From the NCBI GenBank assembly GCA_012064415.1, contig SSNU01000313.1, positions 349,687-413,686 of the forward strand: 64,000 bases of DNA. The letters run 5' to 3'. Made by a program: the position numbers and the translations under genes. Under the pieces are notes generated by a model that saw only the letters and a list, made by a program, of their open reading frames with translations, was not told where the DNA came from and ran no database searches. The DNA is from Gyrodactylus bullatarudis. Taxonomy: Eukaryota; Platyhelminthes; Monogenea; Gyrodactylidea; Gyrodactylidae. Shown here one piece after another: positions 11,191 to 24,100 of the stretch (within the stretch, counting starts at the first letter, position 1; each line of letters starts with the position of its first letter).

Positions 11191-14100
11191 CTGAAATTGA
11201 AAGAATATTATTAAAAATTACGTAAACTTTACTAAAAATACAGGCTTGTTAAAGTCGGAATAAAAAATTCAAAGTAAGTATTTAAAAGAAAGAATGTTTC
11301 CTTGGTGATTCCTTGAAGAAAGGGAATCACATTAAAATAAATCAGACAAGTTTCAATCAAGAAATTTCTTCTCTATACATTAGACATGTGACAAAAATCA
11401 AATTTTTATTTATTCAAATCAGAAAAAAATGTTTCAAAACCTAAAGAAGAAGCACTGAAGATTTGTATAGGTGTTCTATTTATAGGAAATTCAAGGATTT
11501 TTATTACATGAGTCATTGGCGTATTTCAAGTATTTCGCTTTCGAACTCTGATAAAATTATTGAAATGAACGGAAATTTGAATTTTGAGTTTAAAAAATTC
11601 ATCCCTAGGGAAATGCCATGAATATATACTAATTCACTTACTACTTTCCTAAATAATTTCTATTTCTTCGTATTGTTTAAGATGAGCAATCATCCTCTTC
11701 GTAATGAGAAGAGATTGACAAAAAAAGCAAGACAGATGTTTTCACCCCACAGAAAAATATAGAAATAAATTCTGTGAGGAATTTCATTGTTACACTGTAT
11801 TCAGAATGATTCGCCGTAATTTTGACCTCAAGTTATCTCTTGAATACTCTTGTGAAAATTTCTGTTTTCCTACCTAAACCAGATGAATTGAACACTTGAG
11901 ATGAATTCAATCAAATTAAGAGGCTCTACTACTTATTATAGTGTCGAAATGTTACCTTTCGATATCTGAAAAATCATTAATATTTACAAAAAGAATTCAA
12001 TCAAAAAAAACAAAAACTTGTATCTCAAATTTCAATCAAAAATGTCCAGATTAGAGTTTGTGATATCAACTATATAGAAATGGGAAAAAATGTTTTGTGA
12101 AAGTATCTCAGAGCATTCCATTTATTAATTTTGTTATCAGACTGATTAATTTTGGTAAGGAGAATTCTGAGGAAATGATTCCGAAACATTTTCAATGTAA
12201 TTTGCCAAATTGAAGAAGTATAATCAATTTTATCGAAATAAAAGTTTAATAAAACTTTTCAATAGAAGAAAAGGGATTTTTATTTGATTAAATTTAAACA
12301 AAAGTTATAAACTTTGATTCTAAACTCATTTGGATGGTTTTAGATATTTATATCTATTGATAAACGTTATATTTCGACGGGTCTCTTCAGACTCTAACCT
12401 GGATTCTTTTAATGAATTTAATTTTTAATTTTATTATAAAACCAATATTAGATCATTTTCTAAATTGAATCCGTTTTTGGCAGATTGACATAATTCTTAG
12501 AAAATGAACTAAAGTAAATTCATTTATTCTTATCGAGTTGAAAAGAAAAATAATTATTTTTAATCTTATAAGAAAGGCTCAAATTCAGAACCAAATCTTT
12601 TGATCCATTCTGACAAATCAGCATCAATTATTTCATAAATTCCAGCTAAAAATAATGAAATCTTGTAGATAATTAAACAATTCGAATGGAAGCTCAACTT
12701 TTCATCCGAAATTATTTCCGATTTTTTTTCACACAAATGAGTTTGTATGAATTCTCTAATAAACAGAGAGAATTAATTTCCTGGAGAAAAGAAAAAAATC
12801 ATACAGAACTTGTCACATGAGGTTACAATTTCCTTATGCGTGACACTTTTTAGCGAGTCAAAACAATGAATTCTTTCCCTTTGGACGATAAAAGGTCCAG
12901 GGTATTAGATGAACTTGTAATTAATTTGTTCTGATGTGTTTTAAATGATGAGAAAATTCCCAATTTTTCCATCAAGAAATCGTATTTGATTAAGATATTT
13001 TAGAATCTAGGTCACGAGGCCCACTTTCATTTGATAAAGAATGAAATTTTATGCAGCCATACCTCCGTCGAAAAGTTAACTCATCTGGAGATATCATGTG
13101 TCTGTAGACTGACTGTACATTTCTTTTTGTATAAAGAGTAGAGATTATATCAGATTCTCAAATTCTAAAGGGTAGATAAATTAGAAAAAAAAATTAAGAC
13201 TTTTTCAATAAACACCTAGTTAATCCATTGGAGGAATATGCCAGTTTATTTAGTTTAACTTGCTTATACAGTTGTAATCCATAGGAGAAAACTAGATGTT
13301 GCCTAGAGATTAATCAAGAAATAATAGTGATATGCATGTAAGGGATCCTGCTTCAATTTTGATAAATTCAATAATAAAACACGTAAATTATGAGAGGCAG
13401 AGATAGGCTATCTCCTCTATAGTCTGGCGGAAGGAGATGAATGATTGACAAACCAATGTATTCCTCAATAAAACATACAAGAAACGAAAAAAATTACCTT
13501 TCCATGTTCATAGCTAGAAGAAGACGAAGAAGAAAGAGCCCATTGTAACCTTTATAGAAATGCCTATGCTTTCAAGAATAATAAAATTTGGATCAATTCG
13601 CTCAGATACGACTGGCACCTGAGTATTTTCTAAAAAGTAGTTTAGAAAAATATTATTCCTTCAAAATTTGCTTTTCAAGATTCACATTGGCCTAACCCTA
13701 CTGTTTTTATGACTTGTTGAAACAAAAGAATTCTGAAAACAATTCAATCTGACAAAAATTAGGCCGTTTTCGAAAATGAACAAAATTTCCACTTTTTAAA
13801 AGTTTGAATACAAAACTTAAACAGTTGATCCAAAATATCAGTTTATAAGTGCTTTGAATCTAAAAATTCGAAAAACGGCTAGATTGCATTGATTGTAACG
13901 ATAGCAATATCTCATTTTCCTAATAACCACCCTTGCAAAGAGTAGATGAATGAATTTAAATTTGATTGAGCAAACCAATATTATTGAAAATCCAAAATAC
14001 TATTACTAATATTATTAAGGTTATCTAAAATCTAACCGAGAATTATTTCACCTCAGTGTGGAATAGATGTAGTCAACTTGAAGATTCATTCACCCAACAA

Positions 14101-17100
14101 TACCATAGAAAAAAAGAATATTATTTTTTTATTCTATACAAGTAGCGTATTGTATAAAATTCAGGATAGAGATATTTTTTTATTGGAAATTAAACTGGAA
14201 ATAAAACTATTGAAATGTGGTGCTTATTTTATTCATCGTCAATACGATGGAGTCATAAAATCATTGAATCTACACTTTTTCATCACAGTGAGTAATTTCA
14301 ATGTAAACTAGCAAATAGAATATCTTTTCTCAAGAGATTTAAAAAAAACAGAAAAAAATTGTGGGATACACATTGTGGGAACCTACGTCTATGTTTTTAT
14401 TGTAAGCTTGTAATTAGCAGATGGTTTACATTATCCAAGTACCTTCAACAAGTCTTAAAACAGATTCAGGAACTCCCGGAGACTTAAACAAAAAGACAAA
14501 CTTTTACTGATTTTAATCAGTCTGACTGATCAATAAAACTTGGAATTTTTTAAGATTAAAAAATGAATTAAAACTCACCATTGGCTCGTTTTTCGCCAAC
14601 AGGCTCCTCTTCTTTTGCCACTGAAATGTAAAAGAATAAAATCAAATTTCCTCTTCGATTAAAAAGTATCAAGATGAAGTCGAAAATGGTCATTTCTTTA
14701 AATTTTAATATTTCAGGGTGAGATATGAGGTAAGAGTTTATTCGATGTAGGTCATCATTTCTTGATTTTTATTAGATATAGGAAGCAATGTGTCTATATA
14801 TTCTGACAATAAAAAGCCGAAAAGATATATTTAAAGAGCAACATTTTCGAAAATAGTTTATTTATTTCAACTATATTTAAAGCATTCATATCTCTTGAAT
14901 GGAAAAAACGAGTTTTCTGAAAATTTTGGTTTATAAATAGTACAAGCATGCTTGTAAAAAGAGATCATCTCAAGAATATTGGACTCAGCTAGAAACCGCT
15001 TAAAATGAACTAGATTTTAATTTTGACACACGGAATTTTAGTGAGGAAAAAAGCCTCTCTAATAAAAATATGGAAATTTTTTGCATTCTGAATTTTTGTG
15101 GCAAAGTACCTCACATATTCTAAAAGAGGACCAATGTAATTATAATTATGTAAAAAAGTAGAAAAATGATATATACGACGTAAATAGAGCTTATTACAAT
15201 TTGATTTTCACTTTTTTTCGATCATTTTCGTATTCCTCAACTTTCAAAAATAGCATTTTTCTTTTCCTCATTTGGGTGGAAGTTCGATCATGTTTATATA
15301 TCATCCATGTTTAATAGAGATATGTTTTCAAATTTTGAATTTCTCTGAAGACTACTTAAAAATAGCAGCATAATATTCAAGAGATTTTTACTAGCGACTC
15401 ATAGTCCAATTAAACCTAATTTTACTAATTTTCATTAGATAATCTACGTCTAATTTTTATAATTGGAAACTTATTTTTACATTTTTACTAGAGATGAGTG
15501 CATACACTTTAGGAGAAAAATAAAAAAATTAGTTTGTAAAATTATTCTTTTTAATATAAAGGGAAAAAATTTAAATTAAAATAAAACATTTTTCAGATAA
15601 AATAAAATTTCCCGCAAACAAAAGAGGGAAAATATAAAATAAATCATATTTCCTGTCGAGAGGGAATTTCAGCTTTGTGTTTTATTTGCTAGAATAATTT
15701 TTTCTCTCCTATTTTTTTATCTCACAGATATCTCTAATTATCCACAAACACACATGTATGTATGTATTTCCAAGAATTAATTGCCAGTTTAAAAGAGTGA
15801 GGATGAGAGAGGTACAAAAGGAATCCAGCTACCTGAGGAAAGAGAATTTGAAAAATAGATTGAAATGCTTTTCCATGAAATGGTTCAAATTGGCTCATCT
15901 TTTGTTACATTTGGAAGCTAATTGAAATGATTTCTAAACACTTTGAAATTTCTTTTTCCCACAAAAATTCTCAACAAGAGCTTTCCCTTTTAGTAAGATG
16001 AATCTCAATCAGTTATTTTCTGAGAATCTCAAGTTATTTCAGTGTGTAAATAGATTTACTCACATGGATCAATGCGAAGGATTTCGACTTTCAAGTTTTT
16101 CTTCATACACAAGTTGGATTGAGCTAGAATGTTTAAAAATTAAAGAATTTTATTGAAAAGATGAAATAACTTTTGATCTAAAGTTGCCTGATATGAAGTT
16201 CGGAATCTTTTTACAAAAACCTTGAATTTTTCATCAAGAATTCGATTATGTTAAGGAATCCTATTCATATTGACTACTTTTACGATTTGAAGAAGATTCT
16301 AAAAAAATTATTTTCATGGTCATTCGATTTAGCGCAAAAATCCAGTTTTTTCGAACTTTGCATTTTTATTGATATGAAAGTCACTGAATGATCAAAAGAA
16401 GTTTTCCAGGATCAAAATTAAACAAGAAATCTGAAGGTTACCTTCAATTTTCCGACAGCTACACTATTTTTGAGGGATTTTGAATTATTGAATTTTTTAT
16501 TAATTTTCATCTAGTGAAAATGATTAAAAAATCGAATGATTCTAGATTAGAGCAGATTTGGCATAATTTATTTTCTTGTTTAATTCCGATCCTGAAAAAC
16601 TTCTTTTGAACATTTAGCCACTTTAATATCAATAAAAGTTTTCAGTTCAAAGTTCAAAAAAACCGGATTTTGGTGCCAAATCGAAATTTGAAGAATGACC
16701 ATAATTTTAATAAATTATTTTTTCATAATTCGAATGGTAGAAGTAGGCAATATATTTCGGATTCCAGAATCTTTATCGCATCTGAATTCTTGAAGTAAAA
16801 ATCATAGATTTCCGACTTCCTGGCAATTAGCTTCATGATCAAAATTGGATTGTAATAAATATTCTATTTTTGCCGTGTTCTTAACTAATTCGGCTTATCT
16901 ATAGAACATTTGCCCCCTCTTGTTTTGCAGTAATTTTTCTGAATGACAAAGAGAATAAGGGCTTTTGCGGTGAGTTTTCATGTCATCGATAATAAAAAGA
17001 CCAACACGATTCAAAGTAAACTTGGAGAGAAATAAGAGGGGGCAACTGTTCTCTGATTTGAACACTAATTCTAACGATATACAAAAAGTTTATCAGATAA

Positions 17101-18861
17101 AAACTTACCAAAAAAGTAGACTGGTTTCTTTATTTCAAAGACTGGACTACCAGGTAACATGTTAATCGTGAAAACATTCAATTCAAATCCTTCACCTGGC
17201 GATGTATTTGCACAATCCAAGAGGGGATGGGTCTTGTCTCCAGTTCGACAATTTTCGAATTCTTTAACATCATATGACTAAGAGAGGAGAAAATCAATAG
17301 GAAATAATTTACTAAATAAAAATAGAAGCAAATCCACACATAAATGTAATTAATCTCAAGCTACCACCTTCAAAATGAAGAGAAAATACTAATAGACGGA
17401 TTGATGAATCAGACGGATATTGCCACAAACGTCTAACAAATAATAATAGAATTTATGTTTAGCTGTCGCCATAAAAAATGGATAAGGCCATAAAATTTGC
17501 AAATAAACTCTATAGTGTGGTTATAATTAATTCTTCTGTATCCGTATCATACAGGTAGCACTATTGAGTACCTTTTTAGATAGATCCTTACCCCATTACA
17601 AATACAAGATGTATATATAAATATATTTCATCATCAGTACTAAGTCTATTTTGCCTTTGGGAAGAGTACAGAATCCCCAAAAGTCTACATATCCTAATGA
17701 GAGAGAGAGAGAGTGAATAACCAGGGAAAAAATTATTTTTTTTATACGAACAAAGGAAATAACAAAAACGACGCAATTTTATTCTGGCGATACCATCTCA
17801 ATTCAAATGGAATATTTAGCATCAAATAATCATTAGCCTTTTAGGTCAGATAAATACGCAGTATACTTATAGATTCTTAATGGTATTTTATTGTTTTATT
17901 TCCAAACCAATTGGAACTGGGAGCCCAACAGAGTTCGCAAAAAAAAATTTTATTACCATTTTATACTTTTAAAAGTGCCATCTCTAATTTATAGATATTA
18001 TTATCGAATTGAGATCATAATTAAAATAGTATCAAGTAAAAATCATTGAACTAACACGAAGTAAAAGAGCTCAGCCAGTCAAACAGCAATAAACAATTTG
18101 AATGAATTTACACACACTCTTTTTTAGTTGGCTAAGAAGATTTTTAAAACGAAAAAAAACAAATGACGAGTTTTATTTAAAAGCCAAAAATTGACATTTC
18201 ACAAAGGAATAAGTTGAATTTTTAAATCATCAAGTCTGGTTCTCTTTTATGCATTTCTTTCTTTGAATGTATTTTTCTCACTTAGAAGGTAGAAAAAAAA
18301 AAGATAAACGACCGTCTATTCGCTAAAAAAAGACAAAAGAGTTCATTGAAAAAAGTTTTAGTCTGAGAAGAAAGTCTGAGATAAGATGATTTCTTAGAGA
18401 ATAAAGATCAAACGTCGAAATCATACGACCCAATTGTATTAGAATAAAATTATTATTGTCTTTGATAGAATAAAACGCTTGTGGAAGAAATAGAAAAATC
18501 ATCTTTTTCTCTAAGTCAATAAAAGTCACTCAGATGTATTGTCGAAAAGTTTGACAGATAACAAATAAAAACTCAAACTTTTAGTTGCAATCAATTAATA
18601 ATCATTTCATATAAGAAACGATTGAGGACCCAACACTTTCAAAAGTTATTTTTCGAGGTTGATTTAAATCATTTCTTTATTCTTAACTCTTTCATAAACT
18701 TACACGGTTTTTTTTAATTTATAGGTATCGAAAAACATAAAAATTCATATAAAATAAATGGAAATTACCCAGAAAAGTTTGTTCCCTGAATTGTGATCAT
18801 TTGGACAGTAGAATATTATGGTGTCGTCAGCTTGTACTTTCCAGACTTTATGATACGCCGG
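10385..18861 (-). CDS. Ephrin: Ephrin, transmembrane type (spliced gene, 5' end missing)
   Basis: Ephrins are membrane-bound ligands of Eph receptor tyrosine kinases and act at the cell surface in contact-dependent guidance and boundary formation. Five minus-strand exons (18769-18861, 17109-17277, 16064-16123, 14579-14620, 10385-11190) join with matching phases (0, 1, 1, 1) at GT-AG sites and give 389 residues. Numbering from this first exon, the receptor-binding domain covers about 1-107. Its four cysteines lie at 19 (IIFYCP), 41 (EFENC), 53 (LLDC) and 93 (NLCMKKNLKVEIL), in the ephrin order and spacing, and VYFF at 84-87 matches the family's YYFI strand. A linker (108-147), one transmembrane helix (about 148-171, ending in an LPRRLKR stop-transfer) and a 217-residue cytoplasmic tail follow. 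The signal peptide and the N-terminal WN strand are not in the assembled part. The ephrin call is my recognition of the cysteine and strand pattern, not a database match. Confidence 0.85.
11191..14578 (-). other. Last ephrin intron
   Basis: A 3.4-kb AT-rich intron between the linker exon and the transmembrane exon. It holds the micro-exon candidate at 13498-13513 and a short stretch (about 13740-13880) resembling the inner arm of the large fold-back family (AAAATTAGGCCGTTTTCGAAAATG). Nothing else coding was recognised. Confidence 0.6.
13498..13513 (-). other. Candidate alternative micro-exon in the ephrin intron
   Basis: On the minus strand a nearly pure pyrimidine tract of about 28 nt ending in TTCTTCTAG precedes a 16-nt segment (CTATGAACATGGAAAG) followed by GTAATT. 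Spliced between the 14579-14620 and 10385-11190 exons, it adds Ala-Met-Asn-Met-Glu-Arg and then a stop. The product would end before the membrane helix and could be secreted, or the transcript could be a decay target. Only the splice signals support it. Confidence 0.3.
14579..14620 (-). CDS. Ephrin: Ephrin exon, 42-nt linker exon
   Basis: A 42-nt exon between TTACATTTCAG and GTGAGTTTT, phase 1 in and phase 1 out, so it can be skipped without shifting the frame. It encodes an acidic/basic linker (AKEEEPVGEKRAN) between the receptor-binding domain and the membrane stalk. A removable linker of this kind is a natural place for alternative splicing. That is inference. Confidence 0.8.
16064..16123 (-). 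CDS. Ephrin: Ephrin exon carrying the fourth conserved cysteine
   Basis: A 60-nt exon between TTAAACATTCTAG and GTGAGTAAA, phase 1 in and out. It reads AQSNLCMKKNLKVEILRIDP, the last cysteine and the final LKVxIL strand of the ephrin receptor-binding fold. Without it the domain would have only three cysteines, so this exon strongly supports the family call. A large fold-back element starts 57 nt upstream on the minus strand (at 16181). Confidence 0.85.
16181..16833. mobile_element. Fold-back family P1 in an ephrin intron
   Basis: AAGTTGCCTGATATGAAGTT at the left answers AAGCTAATTGCCAGGAAGTC (complement) at the right, with inner arms matching across a centre near 16.5 kb. It lies in the 985-bp intron between two ephrin exons, starting 57 nt from the 16064-16123 exon. 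No coding capacity. Confidence 0.65.
16901..17055. mobile_element. MITE with TTGCCCCCTCTT ends, in an ephrin intron
   Basis: Ends GAACATTTGCCCCCTCTTGT and the complement of GAACAGTTGCCCCCTCTTAT, about 155 bp. It lies 54 bp from ephrin exon 17109-17277. Superfamily unknown; no target-site duplication was settled. Confidence 0.65.
17109..17277 (-). CDS. Ephrin: Ephrin exon, core of the Eph-binding domain
   Basis: A 169-nt exon between TCTCCTCTCTTAG and GTAAGTTTT, phase 0 in, phase 1 out. It holds SYDVKEFENC, LLDC and FELNVFTINMLPGSPVFEIK, then VYFF. These match the ephrin pattern of a cysteine after YxxxxY/F, a third cysteine, the amphipathic receptor-contacting segment with a PG turn, and the YYFI strand. 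NTS at about residues 55-57 of the assembled protein is a potential N-glycosylation site. Confidence 0.87.
18769..18861 (-). CDS. Ephrin: Ephrin exon with first conserved cysteine
   Basis: A 93-nt exon with acceptor CCAGTTTTCAG and donor GTAATTTC. It encodes 31 residues including VQADDTIIFYCPND, the ephrin strand just before the first conserved Cys-Pro. An alternative acceptor 7 nt upstream (TTCCAG) would also keep the frame open, adding Phe-Gln and changing the entry phase. The upstream exon must supply the signal peptide and the first strand. Confidence 0.82.
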
Positions 18862-19365
18862 CTGAAAACTGGAACATAAAATTTATTTTTAAAATTTTTT
18901 CAAGATTAGTAGAATAATAAATAATAATTCAATGAATGTCTGTGATCAAATATATGCCCATGTATTTTAATTAGAGTAGAATAAGTTATCGTTTTAGATT
19001 GGAAATTAGAATCCTCAAAGAAAAGTTATCAATCTAAAAGTTTAAATTTTCCAATTTGAAGAAAAATTCCTAAATCCCAAGTGTTTTTCCCCTTTTTCTC
19101 AGCTAATCTCTTGAAGTATTCTTGTTTGAGAAGAAAAAGAATATCCCAGACAATTTAGAACTTTTTTTACTTAGTGAAAACAATTCGTCTATATATGGTT
19201 CTTAAAATTTCTATATTTGATTAAAAAATTCAAAGAAAAAAGATCTGCTAATCTTTCAGATTAATTTGCATATTTATTTCCTCTTTTATCAAATAGTAAT
19301 TGGATACATCTTGTTGTTCTTGTTTAGACATAGAAGAGACTGGAAAAATGTCATTCAAATTTTAC

Positions 19366-19391
19366 CTCGTAACTATAGTTTTCGTGGATGA
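19366..19391 (-). CDS. Possible upstream ephrin micro-exon
   Basis: A 26-nt segment between CCTTTGGTTTAG and GTAAAATTT, open in one frame (IHENYSYE), entering in phase 1 and leaving in phase 0 as the next exon requires. It would place a short aromatic segment before PAYHKVW and adds an NYS glycosylation sequon. The segment is too short for homology to be judged, and an in-frame stop lies a few codons above the acceptor, so it depends entirely on that acceptor. Confidence 0.3.
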
Positions 19392-20217
19392 CTAAACCAA
19401 AGGTTATTATTATATTACAGAGTCATGGGAAAATATTTTGTAACACACACTCGTAAGCGTGTACTAAGCTTATGGGAAAATAATTTTGAACAATGAACTC
19501 AATGTAAAAATTATTCACTTCATTATATAGGAAAAGACAAAAAACATTTTTAAGCTGTTCCTCAAGTTAATTAGAAAAAAATTATATCCACATTCTGCTT
19601 AGTAAAATTGAAACGAAAGAATTTTTATAGGTTCGTATAAATTTTTTTTGTAAATTCTAATTTATTCAACCGCCTGCAGTATTGTTTAAAATAATATTTG
19701 ACATATTTTAAAATCATCGCAAATTTGAAATTGTTTGCTGAATTAATTTTCTAAAGTACTCTTCAGCTTTCAAGAGTTACTGGTTTTACTGTATAAAATT
19801 AATAAAAATCAAATAGAATTAATAAAAAACGTCCAAAAATTAAATCAGTAACATTACACGCTGTTTTATTAGTTGGTTTAGTTTCCATGATTAAGCTAGT
19901 GGGAAAGTGGGAATTTTTATCTTGAAAAATTTATTCATTTAAATTTAGCAGGTCAATTTAACAGACAAATGGTTTTCTTTCTTATCTCATGTTGATGACA
20001 TCTGACATATGTTAGCCATGAGAATGTTAGAAATAGAGGAATGAATATATTGGAGAATAAATATCAACATAATTACAAAATTCTGTATGTTGTGTAATAA
20101 GAACAGAAATCATATAGATTGTTACAATCAATCCTGACAAGCTGGGCAATAAAATGATTTCTTATCATCTCAATACTTTACAACTGAAAAAAAACTTAAT
20201 TTTTTAAAATTGTTACA

Positions 20218-20948
20218 TAAAGCTAGTTGACATGAAGATGAGAATTTCCTATTTTTACAAAAATCTCAATATTTTTATCCAGAAAGTCAGGAAAAAATTT
20301 ATTTTTTGGATTCCACTATGAAATGAGCTGATTAGTTTAGAATACAAAAAAAATTTCATCTGACCAAAATTGAGCCATTTTTTGAATTTCGGAAATGTTT
20401 CAAATTTCCACTTTTTCAACTTTCAAATCCAAAATTTTTATCGATTTCAAAAATTTGAAGCAGTTAAATATTGATATTCATGATCAAAATTAGACGAAGA
20501 TTTCGAATTCGCCTGCAGGAATTCACAGAAATTCGCCATTAAGGTGGGAAATCGAACCATTTGAATTTTTCGATTATCACGAGGGAAAATGATCCAGAAT
20601 ATAGAGATTGAACTTTTTCTTGGAAAGAGTAATTTTCTATCAAATTCTACGGCCAAATTCGAAATCTTGGTCTAATTTTGATCCTGAATATCGATATTTA
20701 ACTGTTTCAAATCTTTGAAATCGATAAAAATTTTGGATTTGAAAGTTGAAAAAGTGGAAATTTGAAACATTTCCGAAATTCAAAAAATGGCTCAATTTTG
20801 GTCAGATAAAATTTATTTCGGAAACATTTTTTTGTATTAGAAACTAATCAGCTCATTTCATAGTGGAAAAATAAATCCTGACTCTCTGGATAAAAATATT
20901 GAGATTTTTGTAAAAATAGGAAATTCTCATCTTCATGTCAATTAGGTT
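20218..20948. mobile_element. Fold-back family P1, near-perfect ~730-bp palindrome
   Basis: Ends AAAGCTAGTTGACATGAAGA and its complement (as AATTGACATGAAGATGAGAA); the two halves match for over 300 bp each around a short centre near 20.58 kb. No transposase. It is a non-autonomous element of the all-TIR type and would give a very long RNA hairpin if transcribed. Confidence 0.8.
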
Positions 20949-21053
20949 TATTTTGACATTCTCCTGAATGATTGAAATGAACTGGATATAGATACAAGCA
21001 TTATTTTAATATGGTTATAGAAATTACCCTTCCATTTAGACCTTAATCAAAGT

Positions 21054-21170
21054 CATGAAAACTCACTGCAAGGGATTCGTTTTCATTTCATCGAGGTTAA
21101 AAAGCCCTTAGTCTTTTTTATCATTCAGAAAAATTACTGCAAAACAAGAGGGGGCAAATGTTCCATAGAT
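21054..21170 (-). mobile_element. MITE with TTGCCCCCTCTT ends, half copy
   Basis: Matches the first ~115 bp of the 16901 copy in reverse: CATGAAAACTCACTGCAAGG through AAGAGGGGGCAAATGTTCC. The other end is missing. It again lies just beside a P1 fold-back. Confidence 0.6.
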
Positions 21171-21199
21171 TATCCGTTCAAATCAGCTTAATGAAAAGT

Positions 21200-24100
21200 C
21201 CTAGATTTTGTTCCGACGCGATAATACGAATTGGAAGATACTTCTCATTAGAGAGGGAATTTGTTAAGCTAAAGAAAACTACTTGTACAAACAATAGCTT
21301 TAGAAAATAGCAAAAAGTTGTCATTTTAATCATCATTATCCTATAAAAGATAATTCAGTTTTCATAACCGAATTCAGATTCAAAATCAGCGTAATTATTT
21401 TTTTGCATGTTTTACATATCTAATCTAATTTGGGGGATGATAGTAAATAATAATCTGGGAAATCGAGGCTTAATCTCGGATTTATTAAAATAAATTATTC
21501 ATTTTTACTGTCAGTTGATGTTCGTTCAGATGTGGGCATGAAGAATCAAGTAAATTGAGATAATAAAACGTCTTCAAGGTAGTAGAATGGAAAAATTTTT
21601 TCCCAATGTATACCAAGAAACTGCTAGCGTTGTTGAATGAAAACACTGTCATTACTCTTTTCTATTTAATACATTTAACGCACTATAGGACACCAGATGA
21701 TGCAAAGTGAAGAAGCTGAAAAAAAAACTTTTATTCACTATGGAAAAGACAAATAATTTTTCTGTTGGTGAAATTTTCCAAAGGAAAAAATCATAAAATT
21801 TTCCCTCTATTCACACACAGAGGTTAGGCAATATTTCTTTATTCAACAATGTTTTTTCCCTGCAAGATTATACAGAAGATATTCTTTCTTAAAAGCAATT
21901 TTACGTGGTAAAAGCTAAAAATTCAACTGAAAATTTTGATAAACTATCAATATTGGTTTCCTTAAATGGTTCCCCCAAGATTACAAGGAATTAGAAAGTG
22001 CAATGATTAACAAAGAGCAATATTTCATAGGGCCAAATGATTAAATATTGATTTCAGATTATATACCATACAATGTATGAGAATTCAATCAAGTGAAAAG
22101 CTACAATATTACCAATTGAGCGTGAAAGTGGAGAATAAAATTCTATTGTATTTCCGAAATACAGTAGTTGATTATCAATCAATTCTCGAAAATTCTTGGT
22201 TCAGATTCCAAAATACTCTCCTCGGACAAATCGATCAGCTATACGAAATTGTTCATAAACTCAATTTCTAAAAAAATTTCAGCTTTAACTAAATTGAGTT
22301 CACTGAAATTTGTCTGTTTAATTTTCAAATAGGAGATCAAAAATACTAAAAAAGAATCCAGTTATTTCATCAGATACTTTTTAGATAATCTTACACATTG
22401 AAAGGCCTAAATTTTGAAAAAGAAATGCAAAACTTTGTTTTCCGTTACATCTGAATAAAATATGCGTCGTTTTCATTCCCTACGTCTCCTTCCCTTTTTA
22501 TTTTAGATTCTGATAACAATATATTAATAATAATATCACTTTTCTGACTTGTCGACAAAAGAAAGAATTTTCTTCTTATCAAAAAGAAGCGAATCACGAA
22601 ATCTTTTCGTATCTTTTGCACACACACTTTTCCTCTTATTCAAGCCAAGAAAATGAGAAATCTCAAGGGATTTACAATGTAAAAAAAATAAAACAATCCT
22701 TCATATATCAAGACTTCTCTTTGTATTTTGAAGGAGAAACTCTTTTTTTCGTTGACGCTTGAAATCAATACGAATGCAATTTTTCAAATGAACGGAAACC
22801 CACAGCTAGAAACAAGGCCAACTATGGATTTTGATCGCAAATCAATTCCCTTTTTATAACTTTCAGTAGTTTGCTTGGATATTATCCAAGGAAAGGCTTT
22901 TTAATGGGTATTACCTAGTTGAAATAAAGTTTTAGTACTGGCGAATTTTTCACCCTAAACATTTTATCTTGAACTCTAAAAAAACTGCCAATGATACCTT
23001 TCAAGATTTGGTCGATAGCCCAGTTGAGAGATAATAATCTCGACTTAAACTCTACCCTGAAAAGTAACGATTAAAAAATGTGTAAATGTTTTAAGATTTA
23101 GATTTGCGAAAGGCTGTGGAATAAATGGATGTCGGCAAAAGAGCAGTGTAATGAGTGAGTACATCCAGGATCTAGGATTCCTAGATGGTCACTAGACTTG
23201 TTATCTGTTTGTTCTGGAGGTGAAAAAAAGACCCCCTACCCCGTCACCAAAGTTGAGATAAAGCTATTTTTCGATTAAAATCAAGTTCAGTGAAATAATG
23301 TTAGTTTGAATATTTTTTGATTCGAATCTATGTACGATCAACCAAACATAGAGAATTCTTCAGCGAAAAAAGCTCTTTCTGTTTAATGTTAATAGAATGA
23401 AAATTGTTATTTTTGCTCAGATTATCTAAGGTGAATACAGAAACCCTACTCGTTAGTATTAATTTAATTAATCGTAAACTAAATTTAAAAGGGGAAGAGG
23501 GTAATTTTTGGTTCATAAGTCATTGGTCTAACTGTATTTGAAAATTATAAATTGAAAAAAAAACATTAAAAAAATTCTTGATTGCATTAGAATCTTCATC
23601 ATTCCAGATTTCTTGATGAAAAATAAATTTCTGGCCTTAGTTTAACAATCTTAGTTGAGAGAAAACAGGTGGAGAATTCTATCAAGTTTTTAGATGCATG
23701 ATAAATTTAATTGGCTCCGCCTTTCTGGGACATTTATTATCCCAAATAATGGCCCAACGATGAATCATGGAGGAGGAGAAATTTTAAATTATTTAATAAA
23801 TTTATATTTAAAATGGAATTTCAGATAGGCTGATGTTTGCTCATACTTTCCATTATTATAATTTTTCTATATTTCTCTTATATAGAACAACTTACAAGAG
23901 CATCATTATGAAAAAGACTGAGTCATTCCTAGTCAGACTGACTGATAAATTTTAATAAATCTGAGTAGGACTGTTTTCTTTCTGCATATTGGATTATTCT
24001 AATTTTTATTTCAAAAAGACATAAATCAATAAGATATACTCAAGTAAATGTATACTCAAAGATGAATAAATTAATTATTATTGAGAACTTGTTTGGCCCT

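Noticed and set aside
17698..17713. GA-dinucleotide tract in an ephrin intron
   Set aside because: A short simple repeat with no sign of function.
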